A stretch of DNA of 62,229 bases from a candidate division KSB1 bacterium (lineage in GTDB: Bacteria; Zhuqueibacterota; Zhuqueibacteria; Zhuqueibacterales; Zhuqueibacteraceae): positions 1 to 62,229 of the forward strand of contig JAPDQB010000041.1 of assembly GCA_034506175.1 (NCBI GenBank). The letters run 5' to 3'. The notes below the pieces were generated by a model. The model was not told the DNA's origin, did no database searches, and saw nothing but the letters and a program-made list of their open reading frames with translations. Position numbers and translations under genes: made by a program. This document shows positions 40,895 through 49,855 of the stretch, piece by piece (position 1 is the first letter of the stretch; every line of letters starts with the position of its first letter).

Positions 40895-42055
40895 TTAAGA
40901 CGATTTCTGAACAATATTTAATTTGTATTTGCCAATCACGCGATGAACCGGCTCCGTGTTCAAGTATAAGTAAAGATAACCGTCTTCGTCCACATCCAAT
41001 AGACCGCCGCTAGGCAATGCAATTTCACTCGGAATATATTGACCATCAGTGGTGTAAACTTGTAAGGTGTGTTTTTGATCGGCTATATCACGAGTTTTGA
41101 CGAATCTTTCAGAGTTTTTTGAGTATTGCAAAAACACATACCCTGTCGGAGAAACTTTAAGTTTGCGCACGAAGGAGCGCTGTATACTAAGTTTGACTAT
41201 TTCATCGCGGCTTTCATTTCCACGCAAACCTTGGGAAACCAATCTAAATTTTCCTTGCACCCCGAAATGTCGAATCAACTCTCCTTTGGGTGAATATTGA
41301 GCTACGCCATAATGCAAGTATTGCGCAAGATAAATATTCCCACTGGTATCCTGATCAAAAAGAACACCGTTTTCACTAAGACGCAACCTTTTGTATAGCT
41401 CATCATATTCTCCCAATCTCCCAACAAAATTTCCCACGGTGTCGATAATGGCAATCGGCTGTACTTTATAAGCTTCATCCCACTTGTACTTCGGATCCCA
41501 AGAACTAATAAATATCCGACTCTTAAAGATAGAGATGGTTCCAGGATTACCTTCCACGTTATCCGGAGTTGCAAAAGAGCGAACATAGCTCAAATCGGTT
41601 CGCCGCAAAATGGTAATACGGCGGAGCACATCATCGTGAACATACACATATTGGCTGTCCTCAGCAATTCCCATAATGCGTCGATATTCGCCGGGGCCGC
41701 TGCCAAGTTTTCCGGCGCGTTGAAAGAAGTTACCCTTCGGATCGTAAAGTTTGAGATCTGTCGAAATACGATCAACGAAAATCATGCGTTGTTTAGTGAT
41801 GATGACGGCATCAGTAGCAATCAAACCAAGAAAATTTTCAGGATTCTCCTGGATGGCAATGGAATCAACCAACTCAAGCTTGGCCTGCAGGTTCGTAAGC
41901 GTTACTGTCGAAGATAACGGCTCAGATTTGGCGCCTTCATTTTTTACTTGGCAAGCAGTATGGTGCAAGGCAGTATTGATGAAAAGCAGAGCTGTCCCGA
42001 GTATTCCTATGGAAATTCTTGGCATATATCCAAACAAAAAGTTATTTCGTTGCAA
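40895..42055 (-). CDS. 6-bladed beta-propeller protein, probable lipoprotein
   Basis: Up to 386 residues; start at 42055 or the in-frame ATG 42025. A hydrophobic N-terminus (ISIGILGTALLFINTALHH) ends in HTAC, a possible lipobox. The body has blade motifs of the 6-bladed beta-propeller family: FVDRISTDLKLYDPKGNFFQRAGKLGSGPGEY, VYVHDDVLRRITILRRTDL, NIYLAQYLHYGVAQYSPKGELIRHFG and LLDVDEDGYLYLYLN. The GSGPGEY box is typical. It overlaps the end of the upstream redoxin gene, so the two are likely co-expressed. Both genes are more AT-rich than the neighbours, suggesting a different origin. Function unknown. Confidence 0.8.
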   Translation of the reverse strand: MQRNNFLFGYMPRISIGILGTALLFINTALHHTACQVKNEGAKSEPLSSTVTLTNLQAKLELVDSIAIQENPENFLGLIATDAVIITKQRMIFVDRISTDLKLYDPKGNFFQRAGKLGSGPGEYRRIMGIAEDSQYVYVHDDVLRRITILRRTDLSYVRSFATPDNVEGNPGTISIFKSRIFISSWDPKYKWDEAYKVQPIAIIDTVGNFVGRLGEYDELYKRLRLSENGVLFDQDTSGNIYLAQYLHYGVAQYSPKGELIRHFGVQGKFRLVSQGLRGNESRDEIVKLSIQRSFVRKLKVSPTGYVFLQYSKNSERFVKTRDIADQKHTLQVYTTDGQYIPSEIALPSGGLLDVDEDGYLYLYLNTEPVHRVIGKYKLNIVQKSS

Positions 42056-42560
42056 TACATCGAGAAATCGTTTTGCTCAAATTTCCACAAAAGGGAATGA
42101 CTTTATCACGTCGTAACCATTGGACCGCACCGTGGCTTTGATGTAAAACCCTCCCTTTCCGATCACAAATCAATCGAACAGGAGTTTCCATAATTTTTAA
42201 CTCTGCGGTCTTGTGCCTTTCCGCATCATAAAGAATCGTAAACGAGAACTGGCGTGCTTGCTGAAAAGCGAGCAGCATATTAGGGTGTTCGGTATTACCA
42301 ACACCAACTACAGAAATTTCAGTTGGCAAAAACTCACGACTCACCTGCTCCCATAGCTCCACTTCATTCAGGCATGGTTGGCAGTCGAGGGGTGAAAAGA
42401 AAACAAACACGCGGATCTTGCCCGGAAGTTTCGATGTATCTACTGGCGTTCCGGATAAATCCGGCAGAACAAAACTAGCCAACTGAACATTGCGCTGACA
42501 TCCCAAGATACAGCACATGCTCAATATAGATAGCGCCCGCCGTCGGTTTTTTAGGTACAT
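42042..42560 (-). CDS. thioredoxin-fold (redoxin/TlpA-like) lipoprotein
   Basis: 172 residues. N-terminus with lipobox-like CCILGC (Cys at about residue 21). The fold markers are FVLPDLSGTPVD, IRVFVFFSPLDCQPCLNEVELW (Cys-x-x-Cys, about residues 59-62), IVGVGN-like strand EISVVGVGN, and the cis-Pro strand METPVRLICDRKGRVLHQ. This is the TlpA/ResA or alkyl hydroperoxide reductase-like layout for periplasmic thiol chemistry. It is the first gene of a two-gene unit with the beta-propeller lipoprotein, a pairing seen in FCB genomes. Specific role unknown. Confidence 0.8.
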   Translation of the reverse strand: MYLKNRRRALSILSMCCILGCQRNVQLASFVLPDLSGTPVDTSKLPGKIRVFVFFSPLDCQPCLNEVELWEQVSREFLPTEISVVGVGNTEHPNMLLAFQQARQFSFTILYDAERHKTAELKIMETPVRLICDRKGRVLHQSHGAVQWLRRDKVIPFCGNLSKTISRCIATK

Positions 42561-42866
42561 TTGTGCTCAGAGTAAAAAAACAAAAGCCCAAACCCTACGG
42601 GCGTAGCCTCACCAGCCGGGCGTTTTTACACACCAAGCCTATGAGACTGCGTCCGCAGGATTTGGGCTCCAAAATGGCGGCAAATTTGTCCAACTGCACT
42701 CGCACCGGATTAACCCACACAACTCCGCGTTCACCACTTTCCTGTGACCAAAAGCTGCCTGACCCAAGTTGCAAAAGAAACATACGAAAAAAAACTTGTC
42801 AAGAGAAATTTTCAAATTTTTGTAAAAAATTTTTCTGCTTCACCCCTTCTCCCTTTCCCCCTTTCA

Positions 42867-43061
42867 GTTGTTTTCGGCATGTTGCCGATGATGATTTATC
42901 CCGGCACCGGCACGGAGTTCTATCGGCCTTTGGCGGTGGCGGTTATTTTCGGGCTGGCGTTTGCAACGGCGCTGACGCTGGTGTTGGTGCCGGTGGTGGT
43001 GTGGATATTTGAGAGAGATAGTAAAAAGAAGCAAAGGAAAAGACGAGGCCAGACAGGTTAA
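42867..43061 (+). pseudogene. C-terminal fragment of an RND efflux permease
   Basis: The frame VVFGMLPMMIYPGTGTEFYRPLAVAVIFGLAFATALTLVLVPVVVWIFERD matches the last two membrane helices and tail of AcrB/CusA-type pumps (P.. .. GTE..RPLA.A...GL...T.LTL..VPV). Nothing recognisable of the other 950 or so residues precedes it. A relic, beside other mobile debris. Confidence 0.75.
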
Positions 43062-43225
43062 ATATAAGGTTTTTTCTTCCTGTTTTCCAGAAAATCGGTA
43101 TTCCATTCTGCGATCTCCTGCTTAACAAAATCATTTTAGTAGTGTTGTTTTAGAAAGGGTTCTTAATTTGAAAACCACTGGTTTCGGAGAGCTAATGTCA
43201 ATAGTTGTGTAAATTTTTTTGAAAT

Positions 43226-43483
43226 TTAAGCGGCGCGCCGTAACTTGAGGCGTTGTGAATGTTTAATTGCATCAATTGTTTCCGCCACCCGTCGATAACC
43301 GCGAATTTGGTGGAGGCGCTGCTTTTGCGTCGTTAAAAGCTTGAACACCAAATAGAGCGTTGATTCCCGCGTTCGGATTCGCCGTGCGGCATCGGTCCGG
43401 AGCTTGACGGCTGCAAACATGGACTCGATCACATTGGTGGACTTAATGCTCTTCCAATGCGGCTCAGGAAAATCAAAATAACT
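43226..43483 (-). pseudogene. C-terminal fragment of an IS256-family (Mutator-like) transposase
   Basis: Reading backward from 43483: YFDFPEPHWKSIKSTNVIES MFAAVKLRTDAARRIRTRES ... LVFKLLTTQKQRLHQIRGY. WK(S)I(K)(S/T)TN.IES.FA.V(K/R)LRT is the IS256 C-terminal signature with the last catalytic Glu. The upstream part is cut off exactly at the left inverted repeat of the next IS at 43482. GTCAATAGTTGTGTAAA at 43197-43213 may be this element's own right end. Confidence 0.82.
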
Positions 43484-45336
43484 AGTGTCCGTTCGAAAAA
43501 TAAAAATATAATAAAATAATTGACTTTTTGAAAAATTTTTATAGTCAATAAATCGAAATATGAATCATTAAACCATTACTTTAACTACACATTTACACAG
43601 CCTCACCGCTGACGCTTTTGCACAAACCAGAACCTTTGGAGCATAGTATGCGTAAAGCGCATGATACTCAACTCAAGCTGGATGTCCCGGCTCACCTCGA
43701 CATCGAATTCGATCCCCACAGTCGTCATGAGCTGGAACCGATTCTCATGGCGCTCAAGCATCTCTACGACAATCCCCAGGTTCTGAAACCCATTCTCAAA
43801 CTCATCGCCAAAGATGTCGTTGGCGATAAAGCTCCGCACCGGGGTTGTCCCGGCCTCTCTTATTGGGAGATTCTGGTTCTCGCCGCCACCCGCCTCGGCT
43901 GCAACCTGGATTACGATGCACTGGCCGATCTGGCGAATCATCACAAAAAACTGCGGCGCCTCATGGGAGTTGGCGATTGGGAAGACGAAAAACGTTTTCC
44001 CTATAACACCATTCGCGACAACATCGTCAAACTCAGCGAGGCCACCATCCGCCAGATCTCTCATGTCATCGTTGCCGAAGGACATCGCCTGAAACCGGAA
44101 GCCATTAAAAAAGTACACGGTGATAGTGTGGTCGTGCAAACCAATATTCATTATCCTACCGACTCCAGCTTGCTCGTTGATGGCATTCGCAAGATGCTCA
44201 GTGTGTCGGCGAAGTTGGGGGCGATGTTTGCGCTCACCACTTGGCAGCATTATCGCACGCGGTTGCGACCCGCGAAACACCTCCATCGGAAAATTCAGAA
44301 AATCGCCAGCAGCCGACGCGCGGATAAGAACGAAAAGCTCAAGGAACCGTATCAACAACTGCTCGCCGAGGCGGTGACCATCGCCAGCCAAGCCTTTGAA
44401 TTTAAACAAAATCTGAATGTTGCGATCCTCGCCCCGAAGGTCGCCCAAGCGAAAGCGCAGAAGCTGATTGGCGAATTGGAGTACTTTCTACTGGTCACCC
44501 TTTATGTGGCGTGGCAGGCCGAAAGCCGTGTCCTCAACGAGGAGGCCGTTCCCAACGATCAGAAAATCTTCAGCCTGTTTGAGATTCACACGGAGTTAAT
44601 CAATCGCGGTAAAGTCCCTTTTCCGATTGAATTTGGTCATCGCTGCTTTTTTGTTGAAGATCAGATTGGCTTCATCGTCGATTTTAAGGTGATGGAAAAT
44701 GGCCTGACCGATGAAAAGGTGGTCGTGCCACTGATGAAAGCCTTGCAAAAGCGGATGCAGAACCGAATCGAAGTGGCCAGTTTCGATAAAGGCTGTTATA
44801 CGCCGAGCAATGTCAAAGAACTGGAAGCGATCGTGAACGTGGCGTGTCTACCGAAAAAAGGTTACCTCACGGGTGAAGCCAAGTTACGTGAAGACGCCAC
44901 GCCCTTTCGAAAAGCCCGGCGATGGCATCCCGGGATCGAATCGGCGATCCACGCCCTGGTCGTGGGAAAGGCCGTCTGCCGCGACAAAGGCGCAGCGGGC
45001 TATCATAGCTACGTTGCCCTGGGCGTTTGGGTCGCAATCTTCATACCTTGGGCAAGATTCTGCTCCACCAGGCGCGCGCTGAGCAAAAGCCACTCCGTCG
45101 CGCCGCTTAAAAAACAACCTCAGGTTGTTCGAGCAAGGGCGGAGTATCTTTTTAAATGATACAATAATGATAATTAAAGTTATGAGTTAGTAAATTTATA
45201 TGTTTAAAATAGTGAACCGCTCTTTTTGCCATGCTTTTCCTTCGTCAAAAGCAAAAACCGCTTCATTGCAAGATGAACGCCGATCCACTCGAAAAAAATT
45301 TCTTTCAGAAACAGCCCTTTTTCGGAAGGACACGAG
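43482..45336. mobile_element. insertion sequence with 19-bp inverted repeats, transposase frameshifted
   Basis: Left end CTAGTGTCCGTTCGAAAAA (43482-43500) and right end (45318-45336, reverse complement CTCGTGTCCTTCCGAAAAA) match at 16 of 19 positions. They enclose one transposase gene on the plus strand and AT-rich flanks. The left side interrupts an IS256 fragment; the right side abuts an ExeA-type ATPase fragment. Target duplication not seen, so flanks were probably rearranged after insertion. Confidence 0.75.
43648..45110 (+). pseudogene. DDE transposase (ISNCY/IS5-like), single frameshift near the 3' end
   Basis: From ATG 43648 the protein runs as an intact DDE transposase: helix-turn-helix-like CPGLSYWEILVLAATRLGCNLDYDALADLANHH, first Asp in KKVHGDSVVVQTNIHYPTD, second Asp in EVASFDKGCYTPSN, Glu in RRWHPGIESAIHAL. 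At about 45025 (GGCGTTTGGG) it loses frame; adding one T gives GVLGRNLHTLGKILLHQARA ending at TAA 45108-45110, the normal C-terminus. The uncorrected frame runs to 45159 with an unrelated tail. The core catalytic residues are all before the shift, so residual activity is possible. Confidence 0.8.
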
Positions 45337-45492
45337 CTACGACTGTTGACCAATTTTCACATCGATTCAAAAGCCCCGCTCAGTTTGGTGCTGCTGGCGC
45401 AGCCGGAGTTCCGCAAGGTCGTGCAACTCAAAGCGCTGGAAGCCTTCAGTCAACGGCTGACCTTGCGCGTCCATACTTTAAGCCACATCATG
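45331..45492 (+). pseudogene. fragment of an ExeA/TniB-type AAA ATPase (transposition accessory protein)
   Basis: HELRLLTNFHIDSKAPLSLVLLAQPEFRKVVQLKALEAFSQRLTLRVHTL is the sensor and arginine-finger region of ExeA-type ATPases ((L/I)RLLTNF..DS...L..(L/V)L.GQPE.R). No Walker A or B part precedes it, because the IS at 43482-45336 ends here, and the frame loses similarity after about 45490. The 200 nt from 45493 to the dehydratase gene hold nothing recognisable. Confidence 0.7.
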
Positions 45493-45694
45493 CCAAGCCA
45501 CCTCCGCGGTCGGAGCGTGGCCTTTTCTTTCGGTCGAAACGCTGTGAAAATAATTCGAGCAAAATATGGGAAAAGAATGTGAGCGGCTACAGAATCCTCC
45601 TCAGCCTGTCTCGTAAAAATATAATACTCTCTAAACGCAATCGCCAATGCTTTTCTTTCAAACGCTTACGTATTACGTTTCAAACATTACGCTT

Positions 45695-46660
45695 TTACGT
45701 AGGAATTAAAACCTCCCGCAACTGGCCAAGTGTAATATTTCCTCCGCTCACCACCAACGCCAGCGTTTTTCCAGCGAGGCTCGGTTTGAACTTGAGTGCA
45801 GCCGCCAATGACGCGGCGCCTGCGGCTTCGGGCAGATTGCGCGTGTGCTCGATCAACAACAGGATGGCTTGGCGCATTTCGTCTTCGCTCACCAAGATAA
45901 AATCATCCAACAATTCGCGCATGATCGACTGTGGCAGATCGAACGGCGCGCGGGTGGCAAGGCCTTCAGCGAAGGTCTCCATTTTTGCTTCGACGCGGTG
46001 GCCAGCTTTCCACGAGAGATAGGCGGATGGCGCTTTCTCCGCTTGCACGCCGATGACACGGATACTGGGATTGATCGTTTTCGCCACAATGCAACATCCG
46101 GCGACGCCACTGCCGCCGCCGACCGGCACGATGATCGTTTCGACTTCCGGCAGTCTCTCGATGATTTCGAGCGCATAAGTTCCCACACCGGCAATCAGCA
46201 GTGGTTCATCGCCGGAACTGATGAAACGGGCGCCGGTTCTCGATGCCTGCAATTCAGCAAACTCGCGGGCATCATCAAAATCGCGGCCATGAAATACGAT
46301 CTCGGCGCCCATGGCGCGAATGGCTTCGACTTTGACGGGATTGGCGTTTTCGGGAAGCATGATCGTCGCGCGCACGCCGAAGAATCGAGAGGCAAAGGCG
46401 ATGGATTGACCGTGATTGCCGCTACTGGCGGTGATCACGCCGCGTTGCCGCTCTTCCGGCGAAAGATTGGCGATGAGATTGATGCCACCGCGGACCTTGA
46501 ACGCGCCGACCGGCTGATGGTTCTCATGCTTGACGCAAGTTTTCGCGCCGAGCAATTGGCTCAAGCCGTGATAGTGATAGATCGGCGTCGGCTGCAAGTA
46601 TGGCGCAATGATTTGCCGTGCTTTGAGTACGTCGGTGATGGTGATGGGTGTCGGTAACAT
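45695..46660 (-). CDS. threonine ammonia-lyase (threonine/serine dehydratase), PLP-dependent
   Basis: 321 residues from ATG 46660. The PLP Lys lies in HENHQPVGAFKVRGG, the phosphate loop is VPVGGGSGVAGC, and TASSGNHGQSIAF is the substrate-binding loop. The fold-type II serine/threonine dehydratase family is certain; it deaminates threonine (to 2-oxobutanoate) or serine. The short length, without a C-terminal ACT domain, is like the catabolic TdcB type, so it would not be feedback-inhibited by isoleucine. It is divergently placed relative to a small lipoprotein gene. No pathway partner next to it. Confidence 0.9.
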   Translation of the reverse strand: MLPTPITITDVLKARQIIAPYLQPTPIYHYHGLSQLLGAKTCVKHENHQPVGAFKVRGGINLIANLSPEERQRGVITASSGNHGQSIAFASRFFGVRATIMLPENANPVKVEAIRAMGAEIVFHGRDFDDAREFAELQASRTGARFISSGDEPLLIAGVGTYALEIIERLPEVETIIVPVGGGSGVAGCCIVAKTINPSIRVIGVQAEKAPSAYLSWKAGHRVEAKMETFAEGLATRAPFDLPQSIMRELLDDFILVSEDEMRQAILLLIEHTRNLPEAAGAASLAAALKFKPSLAGKTLALVVSGGNITLGQLREVLIPT

Positions 46661-46710
46661 TTTTTTACTTTTCTCTTGATACACGCGTTCAAAATTTATA
46701 AACTGGTTTC

Positions 46711-47295
46711 ATGCAGAAAAAAACAATTATTATTTTGATCGCCGCCGCCTTCATCGGCTCGTGCCGCAACGAGAAATCCGCACTGCAAAAAGTTGTTCAT
46801 GAACAATTGCAGCGCCATCCGGTGATGCAGATTCAGGATTTGTACAAGCTCGCTTATCAAGCCGCGCTGGGCAACGAGCATTTGATGAGCGACAGCGCGA
46901 TGGTGCACAATTATCTCATTCACGAACTTGAAAGCGTTCAAGCTTCTTCCGCTGAGCCGTTGTTGGAAGAAATTTCTCCCGACGGCAACGTGGTGCGTCT
47001 CAATCTGCGGCCATTTAAAGCACAGCAGGGCGACCATCGCGCCTTGTTTCAAGCCATGATGCAGACGGCGCGAAATTTTCCAAAATCACCGGGCCGGTTG
47101 GCGCGGTATTTGAGTCGTTTGGAACAAATGGCCGCATCCGGCGACATTCCTTTTGAGGCGACCGCCGTGCAGTCATATTTTCGCGAGATGCGCAATAAAA
47201 GCTATCCCGCCGTGCATCACTCGGCTGTTTATGAAGAGAAACATTCACCGGCGTATCGCGTTATGCTCAAAAAGTATGTGCCAAGCTCAAAATAA
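46711..47295 (+). CDS. small lipoprotein of unknown function
   Basis: 194 residues. The N-terminus KKTIIILIAAAFIGSC is a lipoprotein signal with lipobox FIGSC (Cys18). The rest is helical: LQKVVHEQLQRHPVMQIQDLYKLAYQAALGNEHLMSD, a part repeated in several FCB lipoproteins as I recall, then VVRLNLRPFKAQQGDHRALFQAMMQTA and a conserved-looking SYPAVHHSAVYEEKHSPAYRV. No enzyme motif seen. TTGATA (46676) with TATAAA (46697) is a possible but poor promoter (15 nt). A palindromic repeat of the CCTGAAGG family follows at 47313. Confidence 0.7.
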   Translation: MQKKTIIILIAAAFIGSCRNEKSALQKVVHEQLQRHPVMQIQDLYKLAYQAALGNEHLMSDSAMVHNYLIHELESVQASSAEPLLEEISPDGNVVRLNLRPFKAQQGDHRALFQAMMQTARNFPKSPGRLARYLSRLEQMAASGDIPFEATAVQSYFREMRNKSYPAVHHSAVYEEKHSPAYRVMLKKYVPSSK

Positions 47296-47312
47296 GACTG
47301 CGGTTTGTCTTC

Positions 47313-47353
47313 GTAAGTAACAGAGGGCGCCTGAAGGCGGCTACGACGAAACC
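47313..47353. repeat. CCTGAAGG-type palindromic repeat
   Basis: TCGTAAGTAACAGAGGGCGCC then TGAAGGCGGCTACGACGA; outer TCGTA/TACGA ends and a GCGCCTGAAGGC core match the arms of the elements at 9975 and 11211. It lies in the 146-nt gap after the lipoprotein gene. Confidence 0.5.
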
Positions 47354-47441
47354 AATGTTATTTCCGCGCCACCTCGCTCATCAATCTTTTAGAAGTTGAA
47401 TCCTTGCAAAAAAGCGAAGATTTTGGGGCTAAGGCGCTGGC

Positions 47442-48962
47442 TTATGCAACGGCGTTAGCCAGTTGGGGAATAACAAACAGCTCTTTGAGTTTTAACGCCA
47501 TCGTCGCCACCAGTCGGCCCAATTGTGTCAGATAGTATTTGTATCGTTTGCCAACTTTTTTAATGAAGCCGTGAACGCGCAGCCTTTTGATCATCCGGCT
47601 GATTTGTCCAGGTGTTTTGTCGGCCAACAAGGGGCGTAAATGGCGGGCGCTGAAACCGCTGATCGTGAATTCTCCGCGCAGCAGCAAGCGCAACAAGTTG
47701 GCATCTTCGTCGGCCAAGAGATTGAAGCCTTTGTAGCTGTGGTTCTTCTCCATCACCGGTTGCGTTAACCGCTGGAGCAACTGCACACCAACTTCCGGGG
47801 TTTCGATGGCGGAGATAAACTCCAAATAACGGCGCGTACTGGCGGCCAACAACTGTTGCAGCAAGGGCAAGTTGTAGATGCTCTTTCTCATTTTGCACCA
47901 CTTCAGTTCACGGCTGCCATTCCGATGCCGGACTTCACGGAACTCAGGGAAGAACGAAACGTCATTGACAGTAACTTCGATACGCAAAACGATGCCGAAT
48001 TTATCGTACATCTTGATGGTCACCGGCCCCATGCGATGTTTAATGCGCGTTCCCAGAATGCGCACCGTGAAGTTATTCCCCATTTCGCCGGTGTAGTTGC
48101 CATGGAGTTTTTTCCCCAGAAAGCTGGCGATATTCTCCGGTTTAACGGAGTGAATTAAAACTTCAAGCAAGTAAGAATAAATAGTTTGCGAATCTTGTTG
48201 GCGTTTGAAAACGATGTCGGTGGCATATTCAACCTGGCTCATGCTCCAATGATAAGCGCTTTGCAGCGTCTTGAGGATGGGGCAATAGCGTTGAGCAAAG
48301 CCATCGAGTTTTCGATGCAATTTTGCCGGATTGAATCGCCAAGCGATCTGATTGGCGCGGTCAAAATCGGCAATGTTGAGAAAGGCATTGTCCAGCCGTT
48401 CAAAAGCAATTTCTCGGCGTTGGAGGCTGGCGGCCAAGAGCGAATGCCCGTTGAAGTAAAATTGCAATTGAAACGGCGCCCAGGTCGGGACGCGCAAATA
48501 GCACAGTCCGAGGTCTTCATCGATAAAGTAAAAGTAGTAATGTAGACATTTGCCGTTGACATATTTCAAATAAGTTTTGCCGGTCTTTTTATCGTACCAG
48601 GGTTTGTAAGCGGTGCAGGATTCCATGGCCGAGAGGATATAAACTAAACCAGGGTGATCACCGCGTTGTTTCAGGATGGCGTGGATGCGTTTTTCCTTGT
48701 CAAAATTTTTCTTGCGAACAAATTCAATTTCGAAGCCATGTGCTTTCGCCAGCGCTTCGGCGTTGGCACGAATTTTTTCCCGCAAGGGCATGACGAATTT
48801 GATATAATCAAAAATTTTAATGTGCTTCGCGTTAAGATGGGCGGTCATCCCCTCGGCGTAGCAAAAGCAGGGTAAGGTACCGATAAGGATAACGCGATCA
48901 TAGCAATTTAAGACACCCGCAAGACGCTTGCTATATTTCTCGGTTAACAGTTGATTGGTCAT
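47442..48962 (-). CDS. unclassified 506-residue protein with C-terminal winged-helix-like domain, possibly mobile
   Basis: From ATG 48962 (GGGAG 8 nt upstream). The N-terminus reads LTEKYSKRLAGVLNCYDRVILIGTLP and HIKIFDYIKFVMPLREKIRAN. A central block, GDHPGLVYILSAMESCTAYKPWYDKKTGKTYLKYVNGKC LHYYFYFIDEDLGLCYLRVP, is rich in aromatic and Cys/His residues. The C-terminus (TPGQISRMIKRLRVHGFIKKVGKRYKYYLTQLGRLV) looks like a winged helix. I recall near-identical blocks in hypothetical proteins present in several copies per genome in unrelated phyla, sometimes labelled MarR-like. No inverted repeats were found at its edges; an 84-bp dispersed repeat lies upstream. Function unknown. Confidence 0.6.
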   Translation of the reverse strand: MTNQLLTEKYSKRLAGVLNCYDRVILIGTLPCFCYAEGMTAHLNAKHIKIFDYIKFVMPLREKIRANAEALAKAHGFEIEFVRKKNFDKEKRIHAILKQRGDHPGLVYILSAMESCTAYKPWYDKKTGKTYLKYVNGKCLHYYFYFIDEDLGLCYLRVPTWAPFQLQFYFNGHSLLAASLQRREIAFERLDNAFLNIADFDRANQIAWRFNPAKLHRKLDGFAQRYCPILKTLQSAYHWSMSQVEYATDIVFKRQQDSQTIYSYLLEVLIHSVKPENIASFLGKKLHGNYTGEMGNNFTVRILGTRIKHRMGPVTIKMYDKFGIVLRIEVTVNDVSFFPEFREVRHRNGSRELKWCKMRKSIYNLPLLQQLLAASTRRYLEFISAIETPEVGVQLLQRLTQPVMEKNHSYKGFNLLADEDANLLRLLLRGEFTISGFSARHLRPLLADKTPGQISRMIKRLRVHGFIKKVGKRYKYYLTQLGRLVATMALKLKELFVIPQLANAVA

Positions 48963-49036
48963 AACTTTGCTCCCTGAGGTTTTGGGTTCAAGAGACAATA
49001 TAAGAAAACGCGATCACGGGGTCAAATTTATGGAAA

Positions 49037-49120
49037 AGAAATCTGTGTGGTTTTTTCTGTGGCAGTTGCCTTTCTGTGAGCAACGACAATTGGAGCCGTC
49101 TCCCAAGCTTCTTTCGTTGC
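49037..49120. repeat. 84-bp dispersed repeat, copy A
   Basis: Begins AGAAATCTGTGTGG and ends AAGCTTCTTTCGTTGC; closely matches 53791-53874 with about ten differences. A shorter relative of its right edge (TTCGTTGCGGTTCTCTTTT) recurs at 49818-49836. It lies in the 447-nt gap between the 506-residue protein gene and the epimerase gene, which otherwise shows no gene. Confidence 0.75.
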
Positions 49121-49409
49121 GGTTCTCTTTTTGTTGCAAGTTGTTGTTAGTACCAAATGAAGTTACAAGGTAAGCCGTTGGGTTGCCTGCCCTGCCGCAG
49201 GCCAGAGCTTCTATCCGTTGGGAATTTTTTTAAGAACTTTTTGGTTGTGGCTTGTCCACGTTGCGGAATTTTCCAATCAAGTGCAAACCAAAACTGTCCG
49301 ACTGTAAGATGCCGCCGGAAGCATGAAGGTTGCTGCAAATCAATCGGGGTTTTTATGAGGACGTATAATTCTGCTATGGCAGGAGTTCATTTGAAGAATA
49401 GAAACCATT

Positions 49410-49811
49410 TCATCCCTGCTCCACCAACTCCACCATCACCCCCATTAAACTCTTCGGATGCAAAAATGCCACGCGGCTTCCCCCTGCGCCTTCCCCTCCC
49501 GCACCAGGAATAATTTCCATTCCCGCCGCCGACATTCGCGCCAGCGCGGCTTCGAGATTGGCGACTTTGAAACAAATGTGATGCATGCCTTCGCCGCGTT
49601 TGTCGATGAATTTGGCGATCGGCGAATCCGGCGCGGTGGCCATCAGCAGCTCGACGCGCGACTCGCCGACGTCGAACATCGCGACGTTGACTTTTTGCGA
49701 GAGGACTTCTTCAAGATGATTGGGCGCCTGGCCGCAAAGCGCGGTGTAGCGCGCAATCGCCGCGTCCAAATCACGGACGGCGATGCCGATGTGATCAATT
49801 TTGTTCAACAT
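49410..49811 (-). CDS. mce: methylmalonyl-CoA epimerase
   Basis: 133 residues of the glyoxalase/VOC fold. Metal ligands are visible: His in MLNKIDHIGIAVRDL, Glu region in ESRVELLMATAPDSPIAKFIDKRGEGMHHICFKV (with the second His pair) and the last Glu in GVMVELVEQG. These are the marks of methylmalonyl-CoA epimerase, which interconverts the R and S isomers in propionate metabolism. It follows menG by 44 nt and is probably co-transcribed. No mutase gene is in the window. Confidence 0.9.
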   Translation of the reverse strand: MLNKIDHIGIAVRDLDAAIARYTALCGQAPNHLEEVLSQKVNVAMFDVGESRVELLMATAPDSPIAKFIDKRGEGMHHICFKVANLEAALARMSAAGMEIIPGAGGEGAGGSRVAFLHPKSLMGVMVELVEQG

Positions 49812-49855
49812 GTTTTTTTCGTTGCGGTTCTCTTTTCGTTGTAAATTTCATTCTG

